From positions 868,001 through 932,000 of the forward strand of contig NZ_LT670847.1 in NCBI RefSeq assembly GCF_900142895.1: a stretch of DNA of 64,000 bases. The letters are read 5' to 3'. The number at the start of each line of letters is the position of its first letter. Position 1 is the first letter of the stretch. Made by a program: the position numbers and the translations under genes. The notes under the pieces were generated by a model. That model saw only the letters and a program-made list of their open reading frames with translations. It made no database searches and was not told the DNA's origin. Of the stretch, positions 38,087-46,137 are shown one piece after another. This DNA comes from Vreelandella subglaciescola (GTDB lineage: Bacteria; Pseudomonadota; Gammaproteobacteria; Pseudomonadales; Halomonadaceae).

Positions 38087-39268
38087 TCAGGGTACCTTGG
38101 TATCGCTCGGTGCGCTAGTCGGCAGCGGCGAGGCAATTATCCGAAAGTCTTGCCCTACGGCGCGGATATCGTGAATGTGCAGCCGGCGCTGGTCGGCCAT
38201 ACGCTCAAGCCCCGGCAGCGCAAACAGTCCGCGGGCACCCGTGCCCAACAGCGTCGGCGCCATGAACAGCCACAGTTCGTCAATCAGGCCGGCGTCGAGC
38301 ATTGCCCCGGCCAGAGTGGCGCCGGTTTCCAGCAACAGTTCGTTGACCTCTTCAGCGGTGGCCAGGTGCGCCATCAGCGCGGCCAGATCCACCCGCCCGT
38401 CGGCGTTTGCCCCAAGCGTGACCACCTCGGCGCCGGCAGCTTCCAGGGCAGCGCATTTTTCCGCCGCGTGGCCGTTATCTTCGACGTCGCCGGGCACCGT
38501 GACCACCAAAGTGCGCCCCGGCTCGCGCAGGCACGCCGCCGCCAGCGGCAGGCGCAGGTGCGTATCGAGGATCACCCTGAGCGGCTGACGGCTCGCTACG
38601 TCTTCGGCGTTATCCAGCCCCAGCTGGGCGGCGCGCAGAGTCAGGCGCGAGTCGTCCATGATGACCGAGTCCACGCCGCTCAACACCGCGCTGGAACGCG
38701 CCCGCAGGCGCTGCACCTGACGGCGGGCGTCGGGGCCGGTAATCCACTGGGATTCGCCCGACCCCATCGCCGTGCGCCCGTCCAGGCTCATGGCCATTTT
38801 CAGCCGCACAAAGGGGCGGCCTGTTTCCATTCGCGCGATAAAACCGGGGTTCAGCTGCCGCGCCTCGTCATGCAGCAGCCCTGTATCGACCTGAATACCC
38901 GCGTCTTCGAGTATCGCCACGCCACGCCCGCTCACCTGCGGATTGGGGTCCTGCATGGCCACTACTACCCGCGCCACGCCGGCACGTACCAGCGCCAGCG
39001 CACAGGGGCCGGTGCGCCCGGTGTGCGAGCAGGGCTCAAGGGTGACGTAGGCGGTCGCGCCACGCGCACGTTCGCCGGCAGCGGCCAGCGCATTGACTTC
39101 AGCATGGGCCTCGCCCGCGCGGCGATGAAAGCCCTCGCCTACCACTTCACCGTCATGCGTCAGTACGCAGCCCACTCGCGGGTTCGGGTCGCTGGTATAA
39201 AGCCCCTGCTCCGCCAGGCGCAGCGCCCGGGCCATGTGGCGGTGATCATCCTCAGAAAACGCGACCAT
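38087..39268 (-). CDS. ribD: Bifunctional riboflavin deaminase/reductase RibD
   Basis: A 393-residue enzyme for the second and third steps of riboflavin synthesis. The N-terminal zinc deaminase domain shows HAEVNAL and PCSHTGRTGPC (residues about 50-85). The C-terminal reductase domain begins FVRLKMAMSLDGRTA with GVDSVIMDDSRLT for NADPH and substrate binding. It lies just after nrdR (3 bases apart). No riboflavin synthase gene follows, unlike the common ribD-ribE-ribBA-ribH order. Confidence 0.95.
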   Translation of the reverse strand: MVAFSEDDHRHMARALRLAEQGLYTSDPNPRVGCVLTHDGEVVGEGFHRRAGEAHAEVNALAAAGERARGATAYVTLEPCSHTGRTGPCALALVRAGVARVVVAMQDPNPQVSGRGVAILEDAGIQVDTGLLHDEARQLNPGFIARMETGRPFVRLKMAMSLDGRTAMGSGESQWITGPDARRQVQRLRARSSAVLSGVDSVIMDDSRLTLRAAQLGLDNAEDVASRQPLRVILDTHLRLPLAAACLREPGRTLVVTVPGDVEDNGHAAEKCAALEAAGAEVVTLGANADGRVDLAALMAHLATAEEVNELLLETGATLAGAMLDAGLIDELWLFMAPTLLGTGARGLFALPGLERMADQRRLHIHDIRAVGQDFRIIASPLPTSAPSDTKVP

Positions 39269-39271
39269 ACG

Positions 39272-39766
39272 CTAGCGCCCCTCGTCGGGCGTCGTTTGTG
39301 TCGTATCTGGATCGGTCGTTTGCGACAGGCGGTCGATTTCAGCACGAAACTCGTTTAAATCCTGAAATTTGCGGTAGACCGAGGCAAACCGGATGTAGGC
39401 CACCTGATCCAGCGTGTTAAGCGCCTGCATGACCAGTTCGCCAATGTCGCGCGCGTTAATTTCACGATCTCCACGCGCCCGCAGCGTCTGACGAATGCGC
39501 TCCACCGCGGCCTCGATGGCCTCGGCGCTGACCGGGCGCTTTTCCAGCGCGCGCAGCATGCCCGCACGCAGCTTGTGTTCGTCAAAGCTTGCCCGGGAAT
39601 CGTCGGACTTCACCACCCGGGGCATCACCAGCTCGGCGGTCTCGTAGGTGGTAAAGCGCTCATGGCAGCGGGCGCACTGGCGGCGGCGGCGCACCTGATC
39701 GCCATCGGCCACCAGACGCGAGTCGGTCACGCGGGTGTCGTTGTCACCGCAAAAAGGGCAATGCAT
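39272..39766 (-). CDS. nrdR: Transcriptional repressor NrdR
   Basis: A 164-residue repressor of ribonucleotide reductase genes that senses ATP/dATP. The zinc ribbon reads [15 protein letters not shown] with the second pair in CARCHERF. An ATP-cone domain (residues about 49-139) follows, beginning [18 protein letters not shown]. It is placed immediately upstream of ribD, a conserved pairing in Proteobacteria. Confidence 0.96.
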   Translation of the reverse strand: MHCPFCGDNDTRVTDSRLVADGDQVRRRRQCARCHERFTTYETAELVMPRVVKSDDSRASFDEHKLRAGMLRALEKRPVSAEAIEAAVERIRQTLRARGDREINARDIGELVMQALNTLDQVAYIRFASVYRKFQDLNEFRAEIDRLSQTTDPDTTQTTPDEGR

Positions 39767-39948
39767 GGAATTAACCTGTCAGGAATACGTCTTACCTGTT
39801 AAATATCAGTGGCGTTAGCCGGCCATTGTAACGATTTGGCACACAATCTGCAGTATTTATCGAATTTTGCCGACCGTTGGCATAATTCGGGGCTAATCCT
39901 GACCTGCCAGAATAGCGACGATTTCCCCTACATTTAAAGGTATCAACC

Positions 39949-40752
39949 ATGACTTCACGGCTACTGCATCTCACCAACCGCCGCACACTATCGGCAGGCC
40001 TGATGGTCGGACTAAGTGCTGGCGGGCTGAGCTCGGCCGCATTTGCCGACGACGAACTCCCCGCCGCCGTTCAGGCGCTCACCGATCAGGGAATCGAAAT
40101 TCACCAGCGCTTTGACGCACCCGGCGGCCTGACCGGCTTCGGCGCCAGTGCGCAGGGTCAGGAAATGGCCGTGTACCTCACCCCCGACGGCAAGCACACC
40201 CTTGTCGGCACGTTGATGGACGAAAACGGCAACAACCTCACCGAGCCGCAGCTGGACAAGCACGTCCGTGCGCCGCTTGAGGCTAAAACCTGGGCACTGC
40301 TGGAAGATAGCCACTGGATCCAGGACGGCGACACAAGCGCGCCGCGCATTATTTATACCTTTACCGACCCCAACTGCCCCTACTGCCAGCAGCTGTGGGA
40401 AGCCGCCCGCCCCTGGGTAGAGGCCGGCCAGGTTCAGCTGCGCCATATCATGGTCGGCATTCTTGCCGCCGACAGCCCGGCCAAAGCTGCGACCATCCTC
40501 GCTGCCGACAACCCGTCAACCGCCCTGCGCGACCAGAAACAGGGCGAGGAAATCACCCCCAGCGCGCAGCCACGCGAATATGAAGAACAGGTGTATGCCA
40601 ACAACCAGCTGTTTGAAAGCCTCGGCCTCTACGCCACCCCCACCAGCGCCTATCAGCGCAACACCAATGATGGCAGCGTACGCATCGAACGCGTGCAAGG
40701 CATGCCCGGCAAAGCTGACCTGATCAAGATGATGGGCAGCGAAGCGCCGTAG
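39949..40752 (+). CDS. dsbG: Thiol:disulfide interchange protein DsbG
   Basis: A 267-residue periplasmic DsbC/DsbG-type protein. The signal peptide ends near AAFADD (about residue 34). After an N-terminal dimerisation-like domain comes a thioredoxin domain with the active site FTDPNCPYCQQ and a TPTSAY loop matching the cis-proline region. DsbG protects single cysteines from over-oxidation and isomerises disulfides. It is divergent from nrdR across a 182-base gap that holds no other gene. Confidence 0.9.
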   Translation: MTSRLLHLTNRRTLSAGLMVGLSAGGLSSAAFADDELPAAVQALTDQGIEIHQRFDAPGGLTGFGASAQGQEMAVYLTPDGKHTLVGTLMDENGNNLTEPQLDKHVRAPLEAKTWALLEDSHWIQDGDTSAPRIIYTFTDPNCPYCQQLWEAARPWVEAGQVQLRHIMVGILAADSPAKAATILAADNPSTALRDQKQGEEITPSAQPREYEEQVYANNQLFESLGLYATPTSAYQRNTNDGSVRIERVQGMPGKADLIKMMGSEAP

Positions 40753-40780
40753 AGGCCTGCCGGAGTTCGATGGGGATGCG

Positions 40781-40806
40781 GTCGCGCGGCGGAGCCGCCC
40801 TCCTAC
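40781..40806. repeat. REP palindrome at the 3' end of the RAYT gene
   Basis: Read on the minus strand, this unit starts with the conserved GTAGGAGGGCGG and forms the hairpin GGCGGCTCCGCC followed by GCGCGAC. The GTAG head supplies the TAG stop codon of the RAYT gene. It is the same family as the units at 41315-41532 and 45344-46118. Confidence 0.8.
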
Positions 40807-41237
40807 AACCACACTGCATCCCAATATGGGTATTGGCCTATATTGTCGACCAAACCTGCTCGGATTGGATTAGCCACAATATAACGCGCCACCTTGCGAA
40901 TATCTTCTTCGGCACGGAGGGCATGATCATGAAAGCCGTCGTCCCAAACTGACTGTCCAATGGCGATAGATACCTTGGCTTTATAAAGCCTGACAGCCTG
41001 GGACAGGTCCCCGTCAAGTTTTAGCAGCCAATGCACATGATCAGGCATAACAACAAAAGATTGAGTGGCGCCATGTCGACAAACGGCTTCTTCTCTAAAT
41101 GCACGGCACGCTGCTCTGGCATAGCGGTAATCAAGAAATATAGCCGCTCGATGTCTTGTCACCATGGTGACATGATAATAATGTCCAGCCAGTGAATGAC
41201 GTCCTTTGCGCAGTGAGACCTGCCCCGGAGCTGTCAT
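40803..41237 (-). CDS. REP-associated tyrosine transposase (RAYT)
   Basis: A 144-residue Y1/HUH transposase-like protein of the RAYT (TnpA_REP) group related to IS200/IS605 enzymes. Typical segments are GHYYHVTMVTRHR near the start, the HUH motif VVMPDHVHWLLKL, the catalytic-tyrosine helix region DGFHDHALRAEEDIRKVARYI and VANPIRAGLVD. RAYTs act on REP palindromes; here the gene is framed by REP units on both sides and its stop codon lies within one. The start is set at ATG 41237; the frame continues upstream into REP sequence and is not coding. Confidence 0.9.
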   Translation of the reverse strand: MTAPGQVSLRKGRHSLAGHYYHVTMVTRHRAAIFLDYRYARAACRAFREEAVCRHGATQSFVVMPDHVHWLLKLDGDLSQAVRLYKAKVSIAIGQSVWDDGFHDHALRAEEDIRKVARYIVANPIRAGLVDNIGQYPYWDAVWL

Positions 41238-41314
41238 GGCATACCTCTTCCCTTGAGTGATGCCTTTCACTGTAGTTCGTAGTGCGCCGTCTTGCTGACC
41301 AGCGATAAAGGCCC

Positions 41315-41532
41315 GGTCGCGCGGCACTTGTGCCCGGGGTATGGGTAGAGCCGCCCTCCTACGGCAGTATTGCAACGAGCCAGGGTTTCGTAGGAGGCCG
41401 GTTCACCGGGCGACGCAGGCCAGAGGCCTGCCGGGGTTCGGTGGGGATGCCATCGCGCGGCGGAGCCGCCCTCCTACGGCAATATTGCAACGAGTCAGGT
41501 TTTCGTAGGAGGCCGGCTTTGCCGGGCGATGC
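41315..41532. repeat. Cluster of four REP units upstream of the RAYT
   Basis: Four GTAG-headed palindromes alternate in orientation at 41315-41361 (inverted, with an enlarged loop containing CACTTGTGCCCGGGG), 41390-41416 (direct), 41452-41477 (inverted) and 41505-41532 (direct). Pairs are separated by about 30 bases of similar spacer (GCAATATTGCAACGAG-like). This is a BIME arrangement between the RAYT and the TsdA-like gene. Short frames crossing it are artefacts of the repeats. Confidence 0.82.
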
Positions 41533-41547
41533 AGCCCCAAGCGCGTT

Positions 41548-42528
41548 TTAGCCGTCGATGGGCTTGGGATGCTCGCCAAAGTCGGTGTGGTCGCCCAAGC
41601 GTTTGCCGTCAACTTTCTGGCCGTATACGCCATTGTGCTGGTGGAAGAGTTCCTCGACTTCATCGGTGGAATCCACCGTGCGGCGGCGCGGGTCCTGCGG
41701 GCGTTCGTGGCTGTTCACAAACGCCGCGACGTCCCACGCGTCCTGATCGCTCAGCGAGTACGGCTTGCTCAGCGGCATGTTGGCCTTGATGAAGTTGGCC
41801 GCGGTGTTGATACGGTGCATGCCCGCGCCCCAGTTGTAGGCGCCGTCGCCCCACAACGGCGGGAACACCGTACGCTCACCGACGAACTGGCCAGCGCCGT
41901 TGTCGCCATGGCAAACGGCACACTCGTTGGCGTAGACCTCGGCACCGCGCTCGCGGTCGGGCTCTTGAGCCGCGTCTTCCAGGCTCGGGTAGCTGCGCCC
42001 CGGCAGCGAGGTGTTATTGGGCGCCTTGGTGGCCATCCAGTGCATGTAGGTTTGAATGGCAACCAGCGGCTCACTGCCTTTTTCGGGCGCCTTGCCGTTC
42101 ATCGAGTAGGTAAAGCAGCCCTGAATACGATCGGACAGCGTGTTGACCTTGTCGTTTTTACCCCGATACGCCGGATACACGCCGTAGGCCGCCCACATGG
42201 GCGCGGAGTGTGCCAGCCGGCCCGCATCAAGGTGGCAGTTGGAACAGTTCTGCTTGTTGAATACGTTTTCGCCGCGTAGCGCCTGCGTATTAACGAACAG
42301 ATCACGTCCCAAACGCACCATCTCGTCGTACTGGCTGTCGGACAGCTCGGATTCTTCCGGCGGCGTGAAGGTGACTTCGCCATCGGGCGGCTCGGGCAGC
42401 TGAACTTGATAGTCACGCTCAACGCCGCCGTCCTGGGCCATGGCGGAAAGCGACAGACCCAGCGCCGAAACGCCGAGCGCAGAAACTACCGTGCCGGCCA
42501 TTAGCAGGCGGGATTTGTACAGGCTCAT
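41548..42528 (-). CDS. TsdA-like dihaem cytochrome c (probable thiosulfate dehydrogenase)
   Basis: A 326-residue periplasmic dihaem cytochrome c with an N-terminal signal sequence (cleavage near AMAQD). Haem sites are C95SNC-H99 and C203AVC-H207. The block after the first haem (LDAGRLAHSAPMWAAYGVYP, then DRIQGCFTYSMNGK) matches the TsdA family, and Cys138 sits where TsdA uses an unusual cysteine haem ligand. Met251 in ANMP is a plausible ligand for the second haem. TsdA couples two thiosulfates to tetrathionate. Its ATG overlaps the stop of the upstream dihaem cytochrome, matching tsdBA operons. Confidence 0.78.
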   Translation of the reverse strand: MSLYKSRLLMAGTVVSALGVSALGLSLSAMAQDGGVERDYQVQLPEPPDGEVTFTPPEESELSDSQYDEMVRLGRDLFVNTQALRGENVFNKQNCSNCHLDAGRLAHSAPMWAAYGVYPAYRGKNDKVNTLSDRIQGCFTYSMNGKAPEKGSEPLVAIQTYMHWMATKAPNNTSLPGRSYPSLEDAAQEPDRERGAEVYANECAVCHGDNGAGQFVGERTVFPPLWGDGAYNWGAGMHRINTAANFIKANMPLSKPYSLSDQDAWDVAAFVNSHERPQDPRRRTVDSTDEVEELFHQHNGVYGQKVDGKRLGDHTDFGEHPKPIDG

Positions 42529-43214
42529 TGACCGTCCTCCTCTTGCTGGGCACCACGCGCCTCAAGGCGCTCGGGAAGCGTTGCGTAGTATTCCGCGATC
42601 ATGTCGATCTGGTCGTCATTCAGGCGGTTGGCCACTCCCGCCATCAGCTCATTGGGATCGTTGTGGCGCTTTCCGTTGCGCCAGTGCTCAAGCTGCGCCT
42701 TCAGATAGGCTTCGTGCTGGCCGGCCAACGGCGGAAAGCTTGCGCCCACGCCCTGGCCGTTGGGGCCGTGGCACTGGCTGCAGGCGGGAATGAACTTGTC
42801 GTCTTCCCAGTCGCCGCGATCAGCCAGCCACTCGGCGGCATCGTCCGGGTCGGCGGCGTGGTAGGCGGTCGGCAGCTCGGGCCAGTCTTCAAGCCCTGCG
42901 TAATATGCCGACACGTCGGCAATTTTCTGCTCGTCGAGCATGCTGGCAAACGCGGCCATGCTGGCGTTGTTACGCTCGCCACTTTTGAAGTCGTGCAGCT
43001 GCTTGGCGATGTACGCTTCCGGCAGCCCGGCCAAGCGCGGCCAGGATTCCGCCTTCGCGTTATTCTTGCCCATGCCGTCGGCCTGGTGGCAAGCCACACA
43101 GGTGGCAGATACCTGCTTGCCCGCCTCGGGGTCGCCCTCAAGCGCCGAGGCGGTGCCGGCGTAAACTCCGGCACTCAGTAGCAGGCTAAGCCCGCTGAGC
43201 ATTTTTTTATTCAT
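42525..43214 (-). CDS. Cytochrome c4-type dihaem protein (TsdB-like electron acceptor)
   Basis: A 229-residue dihaem cytochrome c with a signal peptide (to about ASALEG). Haem motifs CVACH and CSQCH each lead a c4-like domain, with axial methionines likely in ASMLDE-type and NELMAGV segments. It is directly upstream of and overlaps the TsdA-like gene by four bases, so it probably accepts its electrons (TsdB role) or passes them to oxidases. GGGAG lies six bases before the ATG at 43214. Confidence 0.82.
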   Translation of the reverse strand: MNKKMLSGLSLLLSAGVYAGTASALEGDPEAGKQVSATCVACHQADGMGKNNAKAESWPRLAGLPEAYIAKQLHDFKSGERNNASMAAFASMLDEQKIADVSAYYAGLEDWPELPTAYHAADPDDAAEWLADRGDWEDDKFIPACSQCHGPNGQGVGASFPPLAGQHEAYLKAQLEHWRNGKRHNDPNELMAGVANRLNDDQIDMIAEYYATLPERLEARGAQQEEDGQ

Positions 43215-43279
43215 CACGGTCTCCCTTGCGTTATCGTCTCCCCGCGGCCATCACGCTGCCCGGGGGTGGGTGTGCCGTT

Positions 43280-44599
43280 TTATCCTTCGTCAGGGATTAC
43301 GGCCGGCACAATAAATTCTACAGCAAGCCCCTCGCCTGCCGGGCTGTGAAAGGCCAGGCGCCCGCCAAAGCGCTCGGCAATAGCGGCCACAATGGCAAGC
43401 CCCAGCCCGCTGCCTTCGGCGTTGCTGGCACGCCAGAAGCGGCGCGTCAGCTGTTCAAGCCCATGGGGCGAAAGCCCTTTGCCGGCATCGCGCACGCAGA
43501 ACGCCAGCTCGTTTGACGACGCCAGCAAACGCGCCTCAAGCCATACCGGGGTATCCGGCGGGCCGTGGCGCAGGGCGTTATCCAGCACGTTGCGCAGCGT
43601 CGTGACGGCAAGCGCGTGGGGCACTAACAGCCGCGCATCCGGCCACTGAAAAGGCAGCTCAATGCGTTCGGAATGCCCGGTGTCTTCCACCGCGCAGGCC
43701 GCAATAGTGGCGACGTCGCTGGTGTCACCCACGTCCGGGTGGCGGCCTTCCACCCGTGCCAGCAACAACAGCTGATCAAGCGTATTGTTCAGCCGCACAA
43801 TGCCCTGCTCTGCATAGTGTAATGCATCAAGCGCGGCCTGCCCTTTTACACGTTTGGCTACCTGCACGTGGGTCTTGATCGCCGTCAGCGGGGTGCGCAG
43901 CTCGTGAGCGGCATCGCTGGTAAAGCGCTGCTCACGGGTAAAGGCTTGCTCCACACGCGCAAGCAGGCCATTGAGGGTATCGATCAGCGGGCGTATTTCC
44001 GCCGGCAGGCCGCGCACCTCCACCGGAGAAAGTGCCTCCGGGTCGCGGTGCGCAAGCGACTCGCGCAGGCGTGAAAGCGGCGCCAGCCCGCGCCAGACCG
44101 ACAGCCACAGCGCCACCAGGCTACCCAGCAGCGCGACAATAAACGGCACCACCGCTACGCGCAGCACGCCGTTCATCAGGGTGTCGCGTTCGTCCAGACG
44201 GTCGGCAGTGGTAATGGTCAGCCCGCCGCGTTCATAGGTGAACACGCGCCAGGTAATGCCGTCTTCGCGACGGTAGGCGTGGCCCGGTTTTCCCGGCGCC
44301 AGCACGTCTTGCATATCGCGGTGGGTACGCGCCATGACGTTGCCGCGCGGCGAGTGTACCTGGCAGGCCAGCCCTTCGATGGAGGGGATTGAAAGCGAGC
44401 GGCGGTCGGCATCTTGCCAAACCTCCGGCGGCAGCTGCAGCATCAGCCCCGCGACCATCCTTGCGGACTGCGCGAGACGCTGATCAAGGGTTTCCACCAG
44501 CTTGTCTTCCAGATCGCGCATCAGCCACGCCGCGGCGCTGGCCCATAGCAGGGCAAGGGTTAGCCCCAGCGTCAGCAGCAGGCGCGCGCGCAGGCTCAC
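43280..44599 (-). CDS. Sensor histidine kinase (QseC/PmrB-like)
   Basis: A 439-residue membrane kinase. Two membrane helices (about 8-26 and 148-167) flank a periplasmic sensor loop of about 120 residues. A HAMP-type linker and the dimerisation helix with phospho-acceptor His232 (SDAAHELRTPLTAIK) follow. The ATPase domain has an N box (LDNALRHGP), G1 (VRDAGKGLS) and G2 (GSGLGLAIV). It overlaps the response regulator gene by four bases. The stimulus is unknown. Confidence 0.92.
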   Translation of the reverse strand: MSLRARLLLTLGLTLALLWASAAAWLMRDLEDKLVETLDQRLAQSARMVAGLMLQLPPEVWQDADRRSLSIPSIEGLACQVHSPRGNVMARTHRDMQDVLAPGKPGHAYRREDGITWRVFTYERGGLTITTADRLDERDTLMNGVLRVAVVPFIVALLGSLVALWLSVWRGLAPLSRLRESLAHRDPEALSPVEVRGLPAEIRPLIDTLNGLLARVEQAFTREQRFTSDAAHELRTPLTAIKTHVQVAKRVKGQAALDALHYAEQGIVRLNNTLDQLLLLARVEGRHPDVGDTSDVATIAACAVEDTGHSERIELPFQWPDARLLVPHALAVTTLRNVLDNALRHGPPDTPVWLEARLLASSNELAFCVRDAGKGLSPHGLEQLTRRFWRASNAEGSGLGLAIVAAIAERFGGRLAFHSPAGEGLAVEFIVPAVIPDEG

Positions 44600-45273
44600 G
44601 GCAAGGTCACGGCGTCGGCGCGACCGAGGCGATAGCCCAGCCCGCGCACGGTTTCGATCAGGCCATTGCCCAGCTTGCGGCGCAGGTGGTGAATGTGAAC
44701 GTTGAGCGCGTTGCTTTCCACATCATCGTTGAGCCCGTAGAGGCTGTCTTTCAGCTGGCTGGCGGAAAGCACGCTGCGCGGGGCGTACAAAAAAGCTTCC
44801 AGCAGCACCAGCTCGCGGCGCGAAAGCGCCACCGGCTCGCCGTTAACGCTGATCTGGCGGGCGGCGGGGTCCAGCGTCAGCGCACCGTGGCGGATCAGCC
44901 CGCTGGCACGCCCGGCGGCGCGGCGCAGCAGCGCGTAAAGCCTGGCCACCAGCTCGTCCAGATCAAAGGGTTTGATCAGGTAGTCATCCGCGCCGCTGTG
45001 CAGGCCATCGACCCGGTCGCGCACGGCGTCTCGGGCGGTGAGAATCAGCACCGGCGTTTGCACGCCGGCGGCGCGCCACTCTTCCAGCAGCTGCATGCCG
45101 TCGCCGTCGGGCAGGCCGCGGTCCAGAATCACCACGTCGCTTTGCACGGACTGCATGGCCCGACGCGCTTCTTTGATGGTTGGCACGCTGTCCACGACAA
45201 AATCAACGGTCGCCAGACCCGCACGGATCCCCGAGGCCACCAAGGCATCATCTTCTACCAGCAATACATGCAT
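44596..45273 (-). CDS. OmpR-family response regulator (QseB-like)
   Basis: A 225-residue response regulator: a receiver domain with acidic Glu7-Asp8-Asp9, phospho-acceptor Asp51 (VILDRGLPDGDG) and Lys in KPFDLDEL, then a winged-helix DNA-binding domain ending LRRKLGNGLIETVRGLGYRL. AAGGAG lies five bases before ATG 45273; the frame is open ten codons further upstream without a signal. It is transcribed with the kinase. Target genes are not evident. Confidence 0.93.
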   Translation of the reverse strand: MHVLLVEDDALVASGIRAGLATVDFVVDSVPTIKEARRAMQSVQSDVVILDRGLPDGDGMQLLEEWRAAGVQTPVLILTARDAVRDRVDGLHSGADDYLIKPFDLDELVARLYALLRRAAGRASGLIRHGALTLDPAARQISVNGEPVALSRRELVLLEAFLYAPRSVLSASQLKDSLYGLNDDVESNALNVHIHHLRRKLGNGLIETVRGLGYRLGRADAVTLP

Positions 45274-45343
45274 AGCGGCTCCTTCCCTGTTGGCGTGCAG
45301 CATGCCAAAGCAGGATTAAGCGTAGATTAAACGGTACTAACAT

Positions 45344-46118
45344 CGCCCGGCAAAGCCGGCCTCCTACGAAAACCTGGCCAGTGTCTCCCGCCTTTGTAGG
45401 AGGGCAGCTTGCTGCGCGACCGCATCCCCACCGAACCCGGCAGGCCTTTGGCCTGCATCGCCCGGCAAAGCCGGCCTCCTACGAAAACCTGGCCAGTGTC
45501 TCCCGCCTTTGTAGGAGGGCAGCTTGCTGCACGACCGCATCCCCACCGAACCCGGCAGGCCTTTGGCCTGCATCGCCCGGCAAAGCCGGCCTCCTACGAA
45601 AACCTAGCCAGTGTCTCCCGCCTTTGTAGGAGGGCAGCTTGCTGCGCGACCGCATCCCCACCGAACCCGGCAGGCCTTTGGCCTGCATCGCCCGGATGCT
45701 TTAAATAAAATCGGGGCCTCCTACGAAAACCTAGCCAGTGTCTCCCGCCTTTAATAGGAGGGCAGCTTGCTGCACGACCGCATCCTCACCGAACCCGGCA
45801 GGCCTTTGGCCTGCATCGCCCGGCAAAGCCGGCCTCCTACGAAAACCTAGCCAGTGTCTCCCGCCTTTGTAGGAGGGCAGCTTGCTGCGCGACCGATGGA
45901 GACACATCACCCAGAACGGGCCACGGGCCTGCATCGCCCGGCACTTGTGCCCGAGATGTGGGTAAAGCCGGCCTCCTACGAAAACCTGGCCAGTGTCTCC
46001 CGCCTTTGTAGGAGGGCAGCTTGCTGCGCGACCGATGGAGACACATCACCCAGAACGGGCCACGGGCCTGCCTAGCCCTGATGCTTTAAATGAAATCGGG
46101 GCCTCCTACGAAAACCTG
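45344..46118. repeat. Tandem REP/BIME array with 115-bp period and variable loops
   Basis: About six and a half tandem units occupy the whole 0.8-kb gap between the response regulator and the MotB-like gene. Units begin at 45344, 45459, 45574 and 45689 (exact period 115), then 45817 and 45935, with a last partial one near 46072. Each holds two GTAG-headed REP palindromes of opposite orientation plus spacer GTGTCTCCCGCCTTT and a second palindrome GGCAGGCCTTTGGCCTGC. Loops differ: short AAA loops, an ATGCTTTAAATAAAATC loop at ~45695 and a CACTTGTGCCCG-type loop at ~45940. No gene is encoded. Confidence 0.88.
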
Positions 46119-46137
46119 TGTGGTGCCGGCTTTCGCA

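Noticed and set aside
45364..46075. Several 65-99 codon open frames across the REP array
   Set aside because: They are repeated translations of the REP units with no ribosome sites.
45344..46118. Regular direct repeats resembling a CRISPR array
   Set aside because: The period is 115 bases, repeats are long and the intervening sequence is itself repeated, not unique; palindromes start with GTAG as in REPs, and no cas genes are near.
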